Source: Verrucomicrobiaceae bacterium
Lineage (GTDB): Bacteria; Verrucomicrobiota; Verrucomicrobiia; Verrucomicrobiales; V1-33
Assembly: GCA_027486335.1 (NCBI GenBank)
Contig: JAIXPK010000187.1
Span: forward strand, 1-37,254
DNA length: 37,254 nucleotides
Direction: 5' to 3'
The position numbers were made by a program, and so were the translations under genes. The notes below the pieces were generated by a model. The model was not told the DNA's origin, ran no database searches, and was given only the letters and a program-made list of their open reading frames with translations. This document shows, one piece after another, positions 9,045 through 16,662 of this stretch (its first letter is position 1; the number at the start of each line of letters is the position of its first letter).

Positions 9045-9956
9045 TCAGGGAGAGGGGAAGTGGTCCCAGCCGCCGGAGAGTGGCGGGGTTTTGATGTCAG
9101 GGGAGGTGAGAGTGCCGATGGCGGTGAGCGGGAGTTTTGGGAATTGGAGACGCCATGCGGCGGAGAGATCGGGCCAGAGGTCTGGGGGGAACGTGGCGAG
9201 GAGTTCGTAGTCTTCGCCGTCGCTGAGGGCCTGGTGGATGGAGCAGCGGCGGTTGCGGGGGATGGAATCGGGGAGGAGATGCCAGCCGGTGCGGCTGGCG
9301 GCGGCGAGGCGCGGGAGGTCTTTAGCGAGGCCGTCGCTGAGGTCCATCATGGCTGAGGGCGGGCCATGGGCTGCGAGCCATTGGGCTTCGGCGAGGCGTG
9401 GTTTGAAGTCGAGGTGGTGGCCGTGGATGGAGCCGCCGAGGCGTCCGGTGACGGCGATGATGTGGGAGGGTTGGCCTGTGGAGCGGAGGACGAGGTGGGG
9501 TGGGGCGACGGTGCCGAGGAGGGCGATGGAGATGACTGGTGGGGCACCTTTGGGGAGGGAGGAGGTTTCGCCGCCGGCGATGCCGGTGTGGGCGCGGCGG
9601 GCGGCGTTACGGAGTCCCTTGTAGAGCCCGAGGGGCCATGAGATCGGGAGGTCCGGCGGGAGGGCTAGGGTGACGAGGGCTTCGGTGGGCTGGCCACCCA
9701 TGGCGGCGATGTCGCTGATGGTGCGGTTGAGGGCTTTGGCTCCGACGCGTGCGGGGTCGGTGTCCATGGTGAAGTGGATGCCGGCGACGAGGCAGTCGGT
9801 TTTGAAGAGAGTTAGGGAGGAGGAATCGTGGTTCTGGAGGACGGCGCAGTCGTCGCCTGGGCCGTGGAGCGTGCGGGCGGACTGGGGGAGGCCTTTGGTG
9901 AGGAGGGAGACGAGTTGGTCTTCTCCGATGGCGGCGAGGGAATCAGACGGGGACAT
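9045..9956 (-). CDS. thiL: Thiamine-monophosphate kinase
   Basis: A 303-residue protein that begins with the ThiL opening: IGEDQLVSLL near residue 10, then GPGDDCAVL, the acidic metal- and ATP-binding block, followed by FKTDCLVAGIHF. NRTISDIAAMGGQP and MMDLSDGLAKDLPRL are the other family signatures, and GGETSSL lies between them. ThiL phosphorylates thiamine monophosphate to the active cofactor thiamine diphosphate using ATP. Its ATG overlaps the 3' end of the upstream protease gene by 14 bases, so the two are translationally coupled or at least co-transcribed. No other thiamine genes are nearby. Length is slightly below the 320-330 of typical ThiL. Confidence 0.95.
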   Translation of the reverse strand: MSPSDSLAAIGEDQLVSLLTKGLPQSARTLHGPGDDCAVLQNHDSSSLTLFKTDCLVAGIHFTMDTDPARVGAKALNRTISDIAAMGGQPTEALVTLALPPDLPISWPLGLYKGLRNAARRAHTGIAGGETSSLPKGAPPVISIALLGTVAPPHLVLRSTGQPSHIIAVTGRLGGSIHGHHLDFKPRLAEAQWLAAHGPPSAMMDLSDGLAKDLPRLAAASRTGWHLLPDSIPRNRRCSIHQALSDGEDYELLATFPPDLWPDLSAAWRLQFPKLPLTAIGTLTSPDIKTPPLSGGWDHFPSP

Positions 9957-10827
9957 CCGGGGCGAAGACGAGGATGAGGAAATTGGAGAGATTGAAGCAG
10001 CCGTGCATGATGACTGGGACGGCGAGGTTGCGGGTGCGGTCGTAGACTTCTGCGAAGACGGCGCCGAGGGCGGCTAGGGGGATGAAGGAGAGGAGATTGG
10101 CGTGGACGACGGCGAAGAAGATCGAGCTGGCGGCGAGGGCGTACCATTTGGGGAACCAGCGTCGGGCGTTGCTGTAGAGGACCCCGCGGAAGACGATTTC
10201 CTCCATGAGGGGAGCGCCGACGGCGAGGGCTAGGGCGGAGAGGGCGAGGAGGGAGGGGTTGGAGACGTCTTTGAGGGCGTGGGTGATGGGTTGGGCGTCG
10301 AGGGAGACGCCGGAGGCTTTGAGGAGAGTGATGAGGCCGAGGTTGAAGGCCCCGAGGATCAACATGGTGGGGATGATCCAGAGGAGGGCGGTGCCGGTGG
10401 TGGCGATGATGCCGGTGCGGAACCAGCCGGAGAGTTGGCGGACGGGGAAGCCGCGGTAGTCCTTGAGGAAGACGATGACGAGCGCGGCGATGCCCAGCTG
10501 GAAGACGAGCTGGACCTGCATGTGGAGGGGGGTGAGGCTGAGGGGGCGGGGAGGGTCGGAGCCATTGGCGACTGGGCCCATGATGAGGGAGAGGCCGAGG
10601 GTGAGGATGATGGCGAACCATGCGTCCTTGCGTTGCCACCATTGGTGGAGGGGGAGGGCGTCGAGCGGGACGGGGGGCGGTGCGGGATCTGCGGCGGGGG
10701 TGTCCGGGGGAAGCGGGTTGAGGGGAGCGGGAGTGACGGGGCGGTGCCACCATGCCATGAGGGGAATGGAGAGGAGGACCGCGAGGAGGATGGATTGCAG
10801 GATAACGGGCTCCATGGAGGGGGACAT
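9943..10827 (-). CDS. CPBP-family intramembrane metalloprotease (CAAX protease homologue)
   Basis: A 294-residue membrane protein with the complete Abi/CPBP motif set: EEIVFRG with Glu209, Glu210 and Arg214, FAVVHAN with His242, and VIMHGCFN with His275. Glu/Glu and the two His residues form the metal site of this family. About seven hydrophobic helices are visible, at residues 8-26, 70-86, 105-120, 138-167, 192-207, 230-258 and 268-289. A proline-rich stretch at residues 30-60 separates the first helix from the rest. Members process prenylated or other membrane peptides, and many have no known substrate. The gene leads the leftward protease-thiL-queA run. An alternative start at Met5 would change little. 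Confidence 0.88.
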   Translation of the reverse strand: MSPSMEPVILQSILLAVLLSIPLMAWWHRPVTPAPLNPLPPDTPAADPAPPPVPLDALPLHQWWQRKDAWFAIILTLGLSLIMGPVANGSDPPRPLSLTPLHMQVQLVFQLGIAALVIVFLKDYRGFPVRQLSGWFRTGIIATTGTALLWIIPTMLILGAFNLGLITLLKASGVSLDAQPITHALKDVSNPSLLALSALALAVGAPLMEEIVFRGVLYSNARRWFPKWYALAASSIFFAVVHANLLSFIPLAALGAVFAEVYDRTRNLAVPVIMHGCFNLSNFLILVFAPDVPV

Positions 10828-10915
10828 CTGGAGGGATCATGGCCCGGGGCTGCGGCGGCGCAATGCGGTTGCTGGCGGGGCGGGAGCGGGGGAGAGGGAG
10901 ACAAAGGACTGCATT

Positions 10916-11671
10916 ATGATGAAGACGAGACTACTGATGATGAGTTGTGTGCTGGCTGGCGTGGTGCTGCCGTTGCGGGGCGAGGACGCGAAGCCTGCTG
11001 AAGCGGCGGGGCCGCCGGCGGTGACGGAGTACAAAGGGAGGAAAGTGGCGCAGACGATGCACTGGACGGGTGCGGAGTGGCTGCTGCGGGCGAATCGGGA
11101 GCAGGAGGAGAATGCGGCGCTGATGCTGGAGGAATTGAAGATCAAGCCGGGTTGGACGGTGTGTGACTTGGGGTGCGGGAACGGGTATCATGCGCTGACG
11201 ATGGCGCGGACGGTGGGGGAGAAGGGGAGTATTCTGGCGGTGGACATTCAGGTGCAGATGCTGGAGCTGCTGAAGGCGCGTGCGGAGGGTCGGGGGTTGA
11301 AGAACATCCGGACGATTCAGGGGGAGGCGTGGGATCCGAAGCTGCCGGAGGCGTCGTGCGATTTGATTCTGCTAGTGGACGTGTATCATGAGTTCAGCCA
11401 TCCGGAGGAGCAGATGAAGGCGTTGCGGCGGGCGTTGAAGCCGGAGGGGCGGATTGCGCTGGTGGAGTTCCGGGAGGAGGACGAGACCGTGCCGATCCGG
11501 CCGGAACACAAGATGAGCAAAGCGCAGATTCTGAAGGAATGGCTGCCGATGGGATTTGAGTTGGATCGATCGTTTGACGAATTGCCGTGGCAGCATCTGA
11601 TGTTTCTGCGGAAGGCGGAAGCGAAGCCTGCGGCGAAAGCCGAGGGAGCGAAGCCTGAAAGTGCGCGTTGA
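10916..11671 (+). CDS. Class I SAM-dependent methyltransferase with an N-terminal signal peptide
   Basis: The frame is open far upstream but the real start is ATG 10916, since AAAGGA sits 7 bases before it and the protein then opens with a signal-like segment (MMKTR followed by a hydrophobic run to about residue 20). The mature part has motif I VCDLGCGNGYH (82-92), an acidic end of strand 2 in ILAVDIQ, and ILLVDVYHEFSHP as the strand-4 motif, with the ALKPEGRIALVEFR strand following. The fold is that of UbiE-like small-molecule methyltransferases. The substrate is unknown. The tail is Ala/Lys/Glu-rich and probably disordered. The odd point is the export signal: SAM is not known to be available outside the cytoplasm, so the leader may instead be a membrane anchor or the enzyme may no longer methylate. 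Confidence 0.8.
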   Translation: MMKTRLLMMSCVLAGVVLPLRGEDAKPAEAAGPPAVTEYKGRKVAQTMHWTGAEWLLRANREQEENAALMLEELKIKPGWTVCDLGCGNGYHALTMARTVGEKGSILAVDIQVQMLELLKARAEGRGLKNIRTIQGEAWDPKLPEASCDLILLVDVYHEFSHPEEQMKALRRALKPEGRIALVEFREEDETVPIRPEHKMSKAQILKEWLPMGFELDRSFDELPWQHLMFLRKAEAKPAAKAEGAKPESAR

Positions 11672-11691
11672 ATTGAGAAAACTATCTGACC

Positions 11692-12300
11692 ATGCCCCGA
11701 CCAGCCCGATACAGTGATCCCCGCCGTCAGCCGAGCCCGAGCCAGCAGGGGCCGAGGCGGCACAAGCATACTGATTACACGAAGGAGGCGGCGAGCGGGA
11801 CGGAGGAGGATTTGTTTGCGCTGCTGGAGACGGTGACGAATCCGCTGCTGCTGATCCTTGATCAGGTGACGGACCCGCACAATCTGGGGGCGTGTCTGCG
11901 GACGGCGAATGCGGCCGGGGTGGCGGCGGTGATTGCGCCGAAGGATCATTCGGCGGCGCTGACGGAGACGGTGCGGCACATTGCGTGCGGGGCGGCGGAG
12001 GCGACGCCGTTCATTCAGGTGACGAATCTGGCGCGGGTGATGGAGAAGCTGAAGGAACGGGGCATCTGGATCACGGGGACGGCGGAGGAGGCGACGAAGA
12101 GCCTTTACGAGAGTGATTTCACAGGGCCGTGCGCGATTGTGGCTGGTGCGGAGGGAGCGGGGATGCGACGATTGACGGGGGAGAAGTGTGATTTTCTGGT
12201 GAGGATCCCGATGCGCGGGACGGTGCCGTGTCTGAATGTGTCGGTGGCGGCGGGTGTGTGTCTGTTTGAGGCGGTGAGGCAAAGAGAAGTGAGAAGTTAG
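11692..12300 (+). CDS. rlmB: SpoU/TrmH-family rRNA 2'-O-methyltransferase (RlmB-like)
   Basis: A 202-residue SPOUT methyltransferase with the three family motifs: [17 protein letters not shown] (motif 1, with the RNA-contacting Asn and Arg), [11 protein letters not shown] (motif 2) and [17 protein letters not shown] (motif 3, trefoil-knot SAM pocket). RlmB methylates G2251 in 23S rRNA; assignment to RlmB rather than another TrmH branch rests on these motifs and is moderately sure. The usual N-terminal L30e-like RNA-binding domain is replaced by about 45 basic, proline-rich residues, so the protein is short. Motif 3 reads CLN where SLN is typical. The gene follows the exported methyltransferase by 20 bases. 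Its last codons run into a GAAG-rich direct repeat that continues past the stop. Confidence 0.88.
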   Translation: MPRPARYSDPRRQPSPSQQGPRRHKHTDYTKEAASGTEEDLFALLETVTNPLLLILDQVTDPHNLGACLRTANAAGVAAVIAPKDHSAALTETVRHIACGAAEATPFIQVTNLARVMEKLKERGIWITGTAEEATKSLYESDFTGPCAIVAGAEGAGMRRLTGEKCDFLVRIPMRGTVPCLNVSVAAGVCLFEAVRQREVRS

Positions 12301-12317
12301 AAGTTAGAAGTGAGAAG
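12281..12317 (+). repeat. Degenerate GAGAAGT/TAGAAGT direct repeat over the rlmB stop codon
   Basis: Five or so tandem, imperfect copies of a 7-base GAGAAGT or TAGAAGT unit run from inside the last codons of the methyltransferase across its TAG stop into the gene-free block. The final Arg-Glu-Val-Arg-Ser of the protein is therefore encoded by repeat sequence. Confidence 0.6.
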
Positions 12318-12335
12318 GGCTGGTTGGGAGGGGTG

Positions 12336-12541
12336 GGTTGCCGCCCTTGCCGGGGCGGGGTTTTATTGTTGTGTTAGACCGGTGGCTGACGCCACCGGCT
12401 AATTTCCGTTAAGCCTTCGGCTTGGAGAGGGCGAGTTGTGAGGGGGCGATCTCTTGCGCCCTTTCAGGGCTTGGGGTCAATCGTTCTGATGACCTGGGGC
12501 GTTGCCCCAGTCTATCACCTTTCGTCCCTTTGGGACTGGAG
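12336..12541 (+). repeat. Hairpin-string block, copy A (two three-hairpin units)
   Basis: No gene lies between 12301 and 12838. Copy A has two units of the same layout. Unit 1: stem-loops at 12341-12358, 12379-12398 and 12411-12423. Unit 2: stem-loops at 12458-12470, 12494-12510 and 12524-12536. In each unit the first and second hairpins are about 20-23 bases apart, with TTG-rich linkers such as ATTGTTGTGTTAGA or CAATCGTTCTGATGA, and the second and third are 12-13 bases apart, with linkers CTAATTTCCGTT or TCTATCACCTTTC. Stem sequences differ completely between units while spacing and linker style are kept. Similar hairpin-rich intergenic repeats are familiar to me from Planctomycetes and Verrucomicrobia genomes, but I cannot name a described family. 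Short ORFs here are shadows of the repeats. Confidence 0.8.
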
Positions 12542-12557
12542 GTGTGTTCGGGGGAGG

Positions 12558-12812
12558 CGGGTTGCCGCCCCTGCCGGGGCGGTGTGTTATGTTTGTGTTA
12601 GACCGGTGGCTGACGTCACCGGCTAAGTTCCGTTAAGCCTTCGGCTTGGTTGACGCGGGGGAGGAGGGCGTGTTGGGAGGGCGTGCCGCGCGCACTCCGT
12701 GCGCCCCGAGAGCTGTGATGCTCCCGGCAGTCCAGAGCCTGCGGCGCTCTGGTTCGGAGATGACCTGGGGCGTTGCCCCAGTCTATCACTTTTCGTCCCT
12801 TTGGGACTGGAG
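12558..12812 (+). repeat. Hairpin-string block, copy B (diverged copy of the 12336-12541 block)
   Basis: This is a second copy of block A in the same order. Unit 3 has hairpins at 12565-12582, 12603-12622 and 12635-12647 and is nearly identical to unit 1. Unit 4 has hairpins at 12732-12752, 12765-12781 and 12795-12807; its second and third hairpins are identical to those of unit 2, but its first hairpin is different, and an extra hairpin (12690-12704) lies between the units. Compared with unit 1, stem position 12616 is T where unit 1 has C, and position 12571 is C where unit 1 has T. Both changes keep pairing as G-T versus G-C when read on the + strand. The block ends about 27 bases before the converging kinase gene and might also end its transcription. 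Confidence 0.8.
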
Positions 12813-12838
12813 GGAGGCTGGTGGAGGGAGAGGGGGTG

Positions 12839-15382
12839 TTAGGGGGCGGTGATGGTGATTTCGCGGATGTTCATGAGGGGTTGGCCGGGGGTGGAGCGGA
12901 GGGGTTCGATCCAGAGGCGCCATGTGCCGGGTTTGGGGATGGTGAAGGAGCCGGCGTCGATGGCTTCGAATTGTTCATTGGCGCCGGTGACGCGGACATT
13001 GCGTTCGGTGGCGGAGGTGCCGAGGGCGATGCGGCAGGAGCGGTCGCCTTTCTGGCCGCTGCTCTGGAGGATGGAGACGGAGAATTTGCCTGCTTTGGGG
13101 ATGGTGATGTCCCATGCGAGGCGGGTGGAGGGCTGGAGCCAGCCGGAGATGTAGCGGACGGTGGGGGAGTGGAAGGCGTCCTTGGTGTTGCTGACGATGA
13201 CGGCGGCGGCGGCGGGGAGGACGTTGGGGCCGGATTGGATGGTGGTGATGCGTTTGATGTTGTCGGCGATGGCGGCCTGGGCAGGGGCGGCGGCGTCGCT
13301 GGGGATGGAGGCGACGAGGGCGGCGGCTTCCGGGGAGGCTAGGGAGGCGGCGGCGAGGCAGAAGTCGGTAGCGGCTTTTGGTGAGGAAGCGGTGGCTGGG
13401 ACGAGCCGGGCGAGGGAGGCGGCCGCGGCGGGGGCGTCGAGGTCCTGGAGACGGGCGAGGAGACGTGCGGCGGGGCCGGTGAGGGAATCGTGGTCACCGG
13501 TGAGGGTGGCGGCGAGGACGGCGCTGGCGAGATTGGCGTCGGCGGCGGGCCATGCGTCGAGCTGGTTGAAGGCGTCGCGGAGACGGTCGCCGCCGGCTTT
13601 GATTTCGTCGATGAGGACATCGGAGGCGGAGGCGTCGCCGGTGGCGGCGAGGAGCCGGAGGAGGTCGGGGCGGAAGGCTGGGTCGCAGGAAGGCAGGAGG
13701 GGAGCGATCGTGCGGACGCGGGTGGCTGGGTCGGCGGAGCGGGCGAGGATGGCGGAGACGCCGTTGGCGATATTGCGTCGGGACTGGTCGTCTTTGGCGA
13801 TGGCGGCGGCCTTGACCATGGCGAGGGCTTCGGGGGCGTTGCCTGATTTGCCGAGGGCGTCGGCGGCGAGGTTGCGATCCTCGGGCGAGCCGGAGGCGAG
13901 GATTTCGAGGAGGGCGGCGTTGCCGGCCGGGGATGGGCGGTCGCCGGCGATTTCGGTGAGGACCGTGCGGGCGGCTCCTTTCGCGGTGGCGAGCTGGGTG
14001 CCGATGGCTTCGTTGATGTCGGGGCCTTTGAGACGGCCGAGGACGGCGGCGATTTTCGGGGTTTCGGGGGAGGCGGTTTCGCCGATCCACGAGACCAGTT
14101 CTGCGACGAGGGTGGCGTCGCCTTGGGGTTCATCCTGAGTGGCGAGCCGGGTGACGAGTTCGTCGTGGTCGGCGCGTGGGAGGATGGGGGTACGGGGTTT
14201 AAGGATGACCCATGTGAGGTAGGCGATGAGGGCGACGCCTGCGAGGATCCACCATTTGAGGGCGGCCTTGGGGTCTTTTGGGGTGGTGGGGCGGGACGGT
14301 TTGGAGGAGGTCGCGCGGGGAGCGGCGGTGGTGGTGGGAGGAGAGGCAGCGGCGACGGGGCGCGTGGCTGGTTTCGAGGCAGCGGGTTTCGCGGCGACGG
14401 GAGCTGCGGGTGTGGCGGTTGGGCGCGTGACGGCGGCTGGGGAGCGCGCGGGTTGGGATGGGTGGCGCTGGCCCGGGGCGGTACCGCGGCCGACGATGCG
14501 GACTGAGGCGGCTTTGGGGGGCGGAGGGGGAGGCGGAGCGGGTTCGGCGGGGAGCCCGGAGGCTTCGGCGAGGAAGAAATTGAGGGCGGTGCGCGCGTCG
14601 TGGGGGCGATCGTCCATGTTGCGGCTGACGAGCCACATGACCCAATCGGCCATCCAGCGGGGGACATCGCTGCGGAGGTCCTGGAGCGGGGTGACGGAGT
14701 GCTGGAGGTGGCTGACCATGACATCGACGGGGGAAGTGCCGTCGAAGGGGTGGCGCTGGGTGAGGATTTTGTAGAAGATGCAGCCGAGCGAGTACATGTC
14801 GGTGCGTGCGTCGAGCGGGCGGCGCTCGAATTGTTCCGGGGCCATGAACCAGATGGAGCCGAAGATGCCGTCGCCCTGGTCCTGAGTCTGGGGGACGGCG
14901 GATTTGGAGAACCGGGCGAGGCCGAAGTCGAGGATTTTGATCTGGAATTTGCCACTGGCGAGCCAGTTGACCATGAGGTTGCCTGGTTTGAGGTCGCGGT
15001 GGACGAGTCCGAGGGATTGGGCGGCGACCATGCCTTCGAGGACCTGGAGGACGACCTCGCGGAAGTCTGCGACGGTGAGTTTGCCGCGATCGCTGACCTG
15101 GTCGAGGGTTTCGCCTTTGAGGAGTTCCATGACGACGAAGGAGCCGGACTCGTTGCGGCCGACGTCGTAGATGGTGACGATGTTGGGGTGCTGGAGGGAG
15201 GAAAGGGTGCGGGCCTCGCGGATGAGATCGGCTTCGAGGTTGGCGGCGCTGATGGCGGAGTCTTCCGGTGGGCGGACCCGTTTGAGGGCGACCTCGCGGT
15301 CGAGCTGGGTATCGTGGGCGAGGTAGACGTCGCCGAGGCCGCCTTGGCCGATTTTTCCTTTCACTTGGTAGCGGTTGGTCAT
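12839..15382 (-). CDS. Transmembrane Ser/Thr protein kinase with an extracytoplasmic HEAT-like and sugar-binding-like region
   Basis: ATG 15382 gives an 847-residue protein starting at MTNRYQVKGKIGQGG; longer versions to 15679 would overlap the divergent HIT gene and read as basic shadow sequence. Residues 1-275 are a Hanks-type kinase: Gly loop GQGGLG (12-17), Lys34 in VALKRV, HRDLKPGN (catalytic Asp130), DFG (152-154), and an APEQF activation segment. Residues 277-375 are Pro/Ala-rich. A single helix follows (about 377-394). Beyond it lie alpha-helical, alanine-rich repeats resembling HEAT repeats (about 405-700) and a C-terminal beta-rich domain of about 130 residues, which looks like a galactose-binding or CBM-type sandwich. 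This arrangement suggests a receptor kinase sensing something outside the inner membrane. The outer-domain calls are weaker than the kinase call. No substrate gene is identified nearby. Confidence 0.88.
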   Translation of the reverse strand: MTNRYQVKGKIGQGGLGDVYLAHDTQLDREVALKRVRPPEDSAISAANLEADLIREARTLSSLQHPNIVTIYDVGRNESGSFVVMELLKGETLDQVSDRGKLTVADFREVVLQVLEGMVAAQSLGLVHRDLKPGNLMVNWLASGKFQIKILDFGLARFSKSAVPQTQDQGDGIFGSIWFMAPEQFERRPLDARTDMYSLGCIFYKILTQRHPFDGTSPVDVMVSHLQHSVTPLQDLRSDVPRWMADWVMWLVSRNMDDRPHDARTALNFFLAEASGLPAEPAPPPPPPPKAASVRIVGRGTAPGQRHPSQPARSPAAVTRPTATPAAPVAAKPAASKPATRPVAAASPPTTTAAPRATSSKPSRPTTPKDPKAALKWWILAGVALIAYLTWVILKPRTPILPRADHDELVTRLATQDEPQGDATLVAELVSWIGETASPETPKIAAVLGRLKGPDINEAIGTQLATAKGAARTVLTEIAGDRPSPAGNAALLEILASGSPEDRNLAADALGKSGNAPEALAMVKAAAIAKDDQSRRNIANGVSAILARSADPATRVRTIAPLLPSCDPAFRPDLLRLLAATGDASASDVLIDEIKAGGDRLRDAFNQLDAWPAADANLASAVLAATLTGDHDSLTGPAARLLARLQDLDAPAAAASLARLVPATASSPKAATDFCLAAASLASPEAAALVASIPSDAAAPAQAAIADNIKRITTIQSGPNVLPAAAAVIVSNTKDAFHSPTVRYISGWLQPSTRLAWDITIPKAGKFSVSILQSSGQKGDRSCRIALGTSATERNVRVTGANEQFEAIDAGSFTIPKPGTWRLWIEPLRSTPGQPLMNIREITITAP

Positions 15383-15502
15383 GCGGCGGAAGGGGGCAGC
15401 GCCGGGGTTGGGGAGAGGCGCGGAAATCGAGTTAAGGGAATTGCGGAGCGGCGGCAAATGGTTTCTCTGTGACGATTGGAAGAACCTGAACTGAAGAGAA
15501 CC

Positions 15503-15931
15503 ATGGCGACCTTGTTTACCCGAATTATTGGAGGAGAGATTCCCGGGCGATTTGTCTGGAAGGACGAGAAGTGTGTGGCGTTCATGACGATTGCGCCGAT
15601 TCGGCCTGGGCACACGCTGGTGGTGCCGAGGGAGGAAGTGGATCACTGGGTGGATGCGCCTGAGGAGCTGGCGGCGCATTTATTTGTGACGGCGCAGAAG
15701 GTGGGTCGGGGGATTGAGGCGGCGTTTCCGTGTACGAAGGTGGGGTTGATGTGTGCGGGGCTGGAGGTGCCACATTTGCATCTGCATCTGACGCCGATTG
15801 ATGAGATCGGGGACATGGATTTCGGGCGGCAGGACAGCCGGGCTGGGGCGGAGGCGCTGGATGCGGCGGCGGAGCGGTTGCGGGCGGCGCTGCGTGCGGC
15901 GGGGCACGGGGAATTTGTGCCGGAGGCGTGA
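15503..15931 (+). CDS. HIT (histidine triad) family nucleotide hydrolase
   Basis: A 142-residue protein with the histidine triad HLHLHL at residues 91-96 (His91, His93, His95), and the N-terminal block FTRIIGGEIPG and PIRPGHTLVVPR typical of HinT/Fhit-like enzymes. These hydrolyse nucleoside phosphoramidates or dinucleoside polyphosphates. ATG 15503 is preferred over the in-frame ATG-less extension to 15476 because MATLFTRII is the conserved family start. The gene is divergent from the kinase, with 120 bases between the two starts that must carry both promoters, and precedes queE by 12 bases, so the two are probably co-transcribed. Confidence 0.9.
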   Translation: MATLFTRIIGGEIPGRFVWKDEKCVAFMTIAPIRPGHTLVVPREEVDHWVDAPEELAAHLFVTAQKVGRGIEAAFPCTKVGLMCAGLEVPHLHLHLTPIDEIGDMDFGRQDSRAGAEALDAAAERLRAALRAAGHGEFVPEA

Positions 15932-15943
15932 GCGGGAGGAGCG

Positions 15944-16642
15944 ATGCTGATTTCCGAGATTTTTTACAGTTTGCAGGGGGAGGGCGTGCTGACTGGCGTG
16001 CCTTCGGTTTTTGTGCGGACGAGCGGGTGCAATCTGCGGTGCCGGTGGTGCGACACCCCGTATGCGTCATGGAAGCCTGAGGGGAAGGAGATGGGGGTGG
16101 AGGAGATTGTGGGTGCGGTTGGGGAGTGGCCGGTGGCGCGGCATGTGGTGCTGACGGGCGGGGAGCCGATGGTGGCGCGGGGGATTCACGAGTTGGCGGC
16201 GGCGTTGCGGGAGCGCGGGTATCACATCACGATTGAGACGGCGGGGACGGTGCCGCCGGCTGGGATTGCGTGTGATTTGGCGTCGTTGAGTCCGAAATTG
16301 GCGCATTCGGTGCCGCTGGAGGGAGAGGCGGAGGCCGGGTGGATCCGGCGGCATGAGGAGGCCCGGTGGCGGCCGGATGTGCTGCGGGCGTGGCACGGGC
16401 ACAGTGCGTGCCAGTGGAAGTTTGTGATCGCGGCGCGGGAGGACCTTGAGGAGATGCGGGCGCTGATGGAGGAGACGTGCTGTGAGGTGCGGCCGTGGGA
16501 GATTCTACTAATGCCGGAGGGCAGGGAGCCGGGTGAGCTGGCGGAGCGGAGTGCGTGGCTGAGCGACGTGTGCAAGGAGACCGGGCACAGGTTCTGCCAG
16601 CGGTTGCACGTGGCGTTGTACGGGAACCGGCGCGGGACGTGA
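15944..16642 (+). CDS. queE: 7-carboxy-7-deazaguanine synthase QueE (radical SAM)
   Basis: A 232-residue radical SAM protein. The cluster motif is Cys29-x3-Cys33-x2-Cys36 in SGCNLRCRWCDTPYASW, with the QueE-specific opening IFYSLQGEG (residues 6-14) and the glycine-rich SAM motif TGGEPM near residue 71. The C-terminal block LHVALYGN is also typical. QueE converts 6-carboxytetrahydropterin to 7-carboxy-7-deazaguanine, the shared precursor of queuosine and related deazapurines. It follows the HIT gene by 12 bases. No queD, queC or queF is in the window; queA is on the other strand at 8-9 kb. With queA present, tRNA queuosine is the likely end product rather than deazapurine DNA modification. 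Confidence 0.93.
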   Translation: MLISEIFYSLQGEGVLTGVPSVFVRTSGCNLRCRWCDTPYASWKPEGKEMGVEEIVGAVGEWPVARHVVLTGGEPMVARGIHELAAALRERGYHITIETAGTVPPAGIACDLASLSPKLAHSVPLEGEAEAGWIRRHEEARWRPDVLRAWHGHSACQWKFVIAAREDLEEMRALMEETCCEVRPWEILLMPEGREPGELAERSAWLSDVCKETGHRFCQRLHVALYGNRRGT

Positions 16643-16662
16643 GTCAGGGGTGGGCGGGTCGG

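Noticed and set aside
12438-12626. Short ORF within the hairpin block
   Set aside because: It translates repeat sequence, and the same peptide word recurs in the second copy; no start signal or family.
12336-12812. Riboswitch or Rho-independent terminators
   Set aside because: No match to a riboswitch I know, and no run of T follows the stems. Weak terminator action is possible but not shown, so I list the block as a repeat.
13339-14955. Second long - strand frame of about 538 codons inside the kinase gene
   Set aside because: It is an out-of-frame reading of the kinase gene, dominated by Pro/Ser, with no kinase motifs.
15383-15679. N-terminal extension of the kinase by 99 codons
   Set aside because: It would overlap the divergent HIT gene start, reads as basic low-complexity sequence, and the kinase fold opens at ATG 15382.
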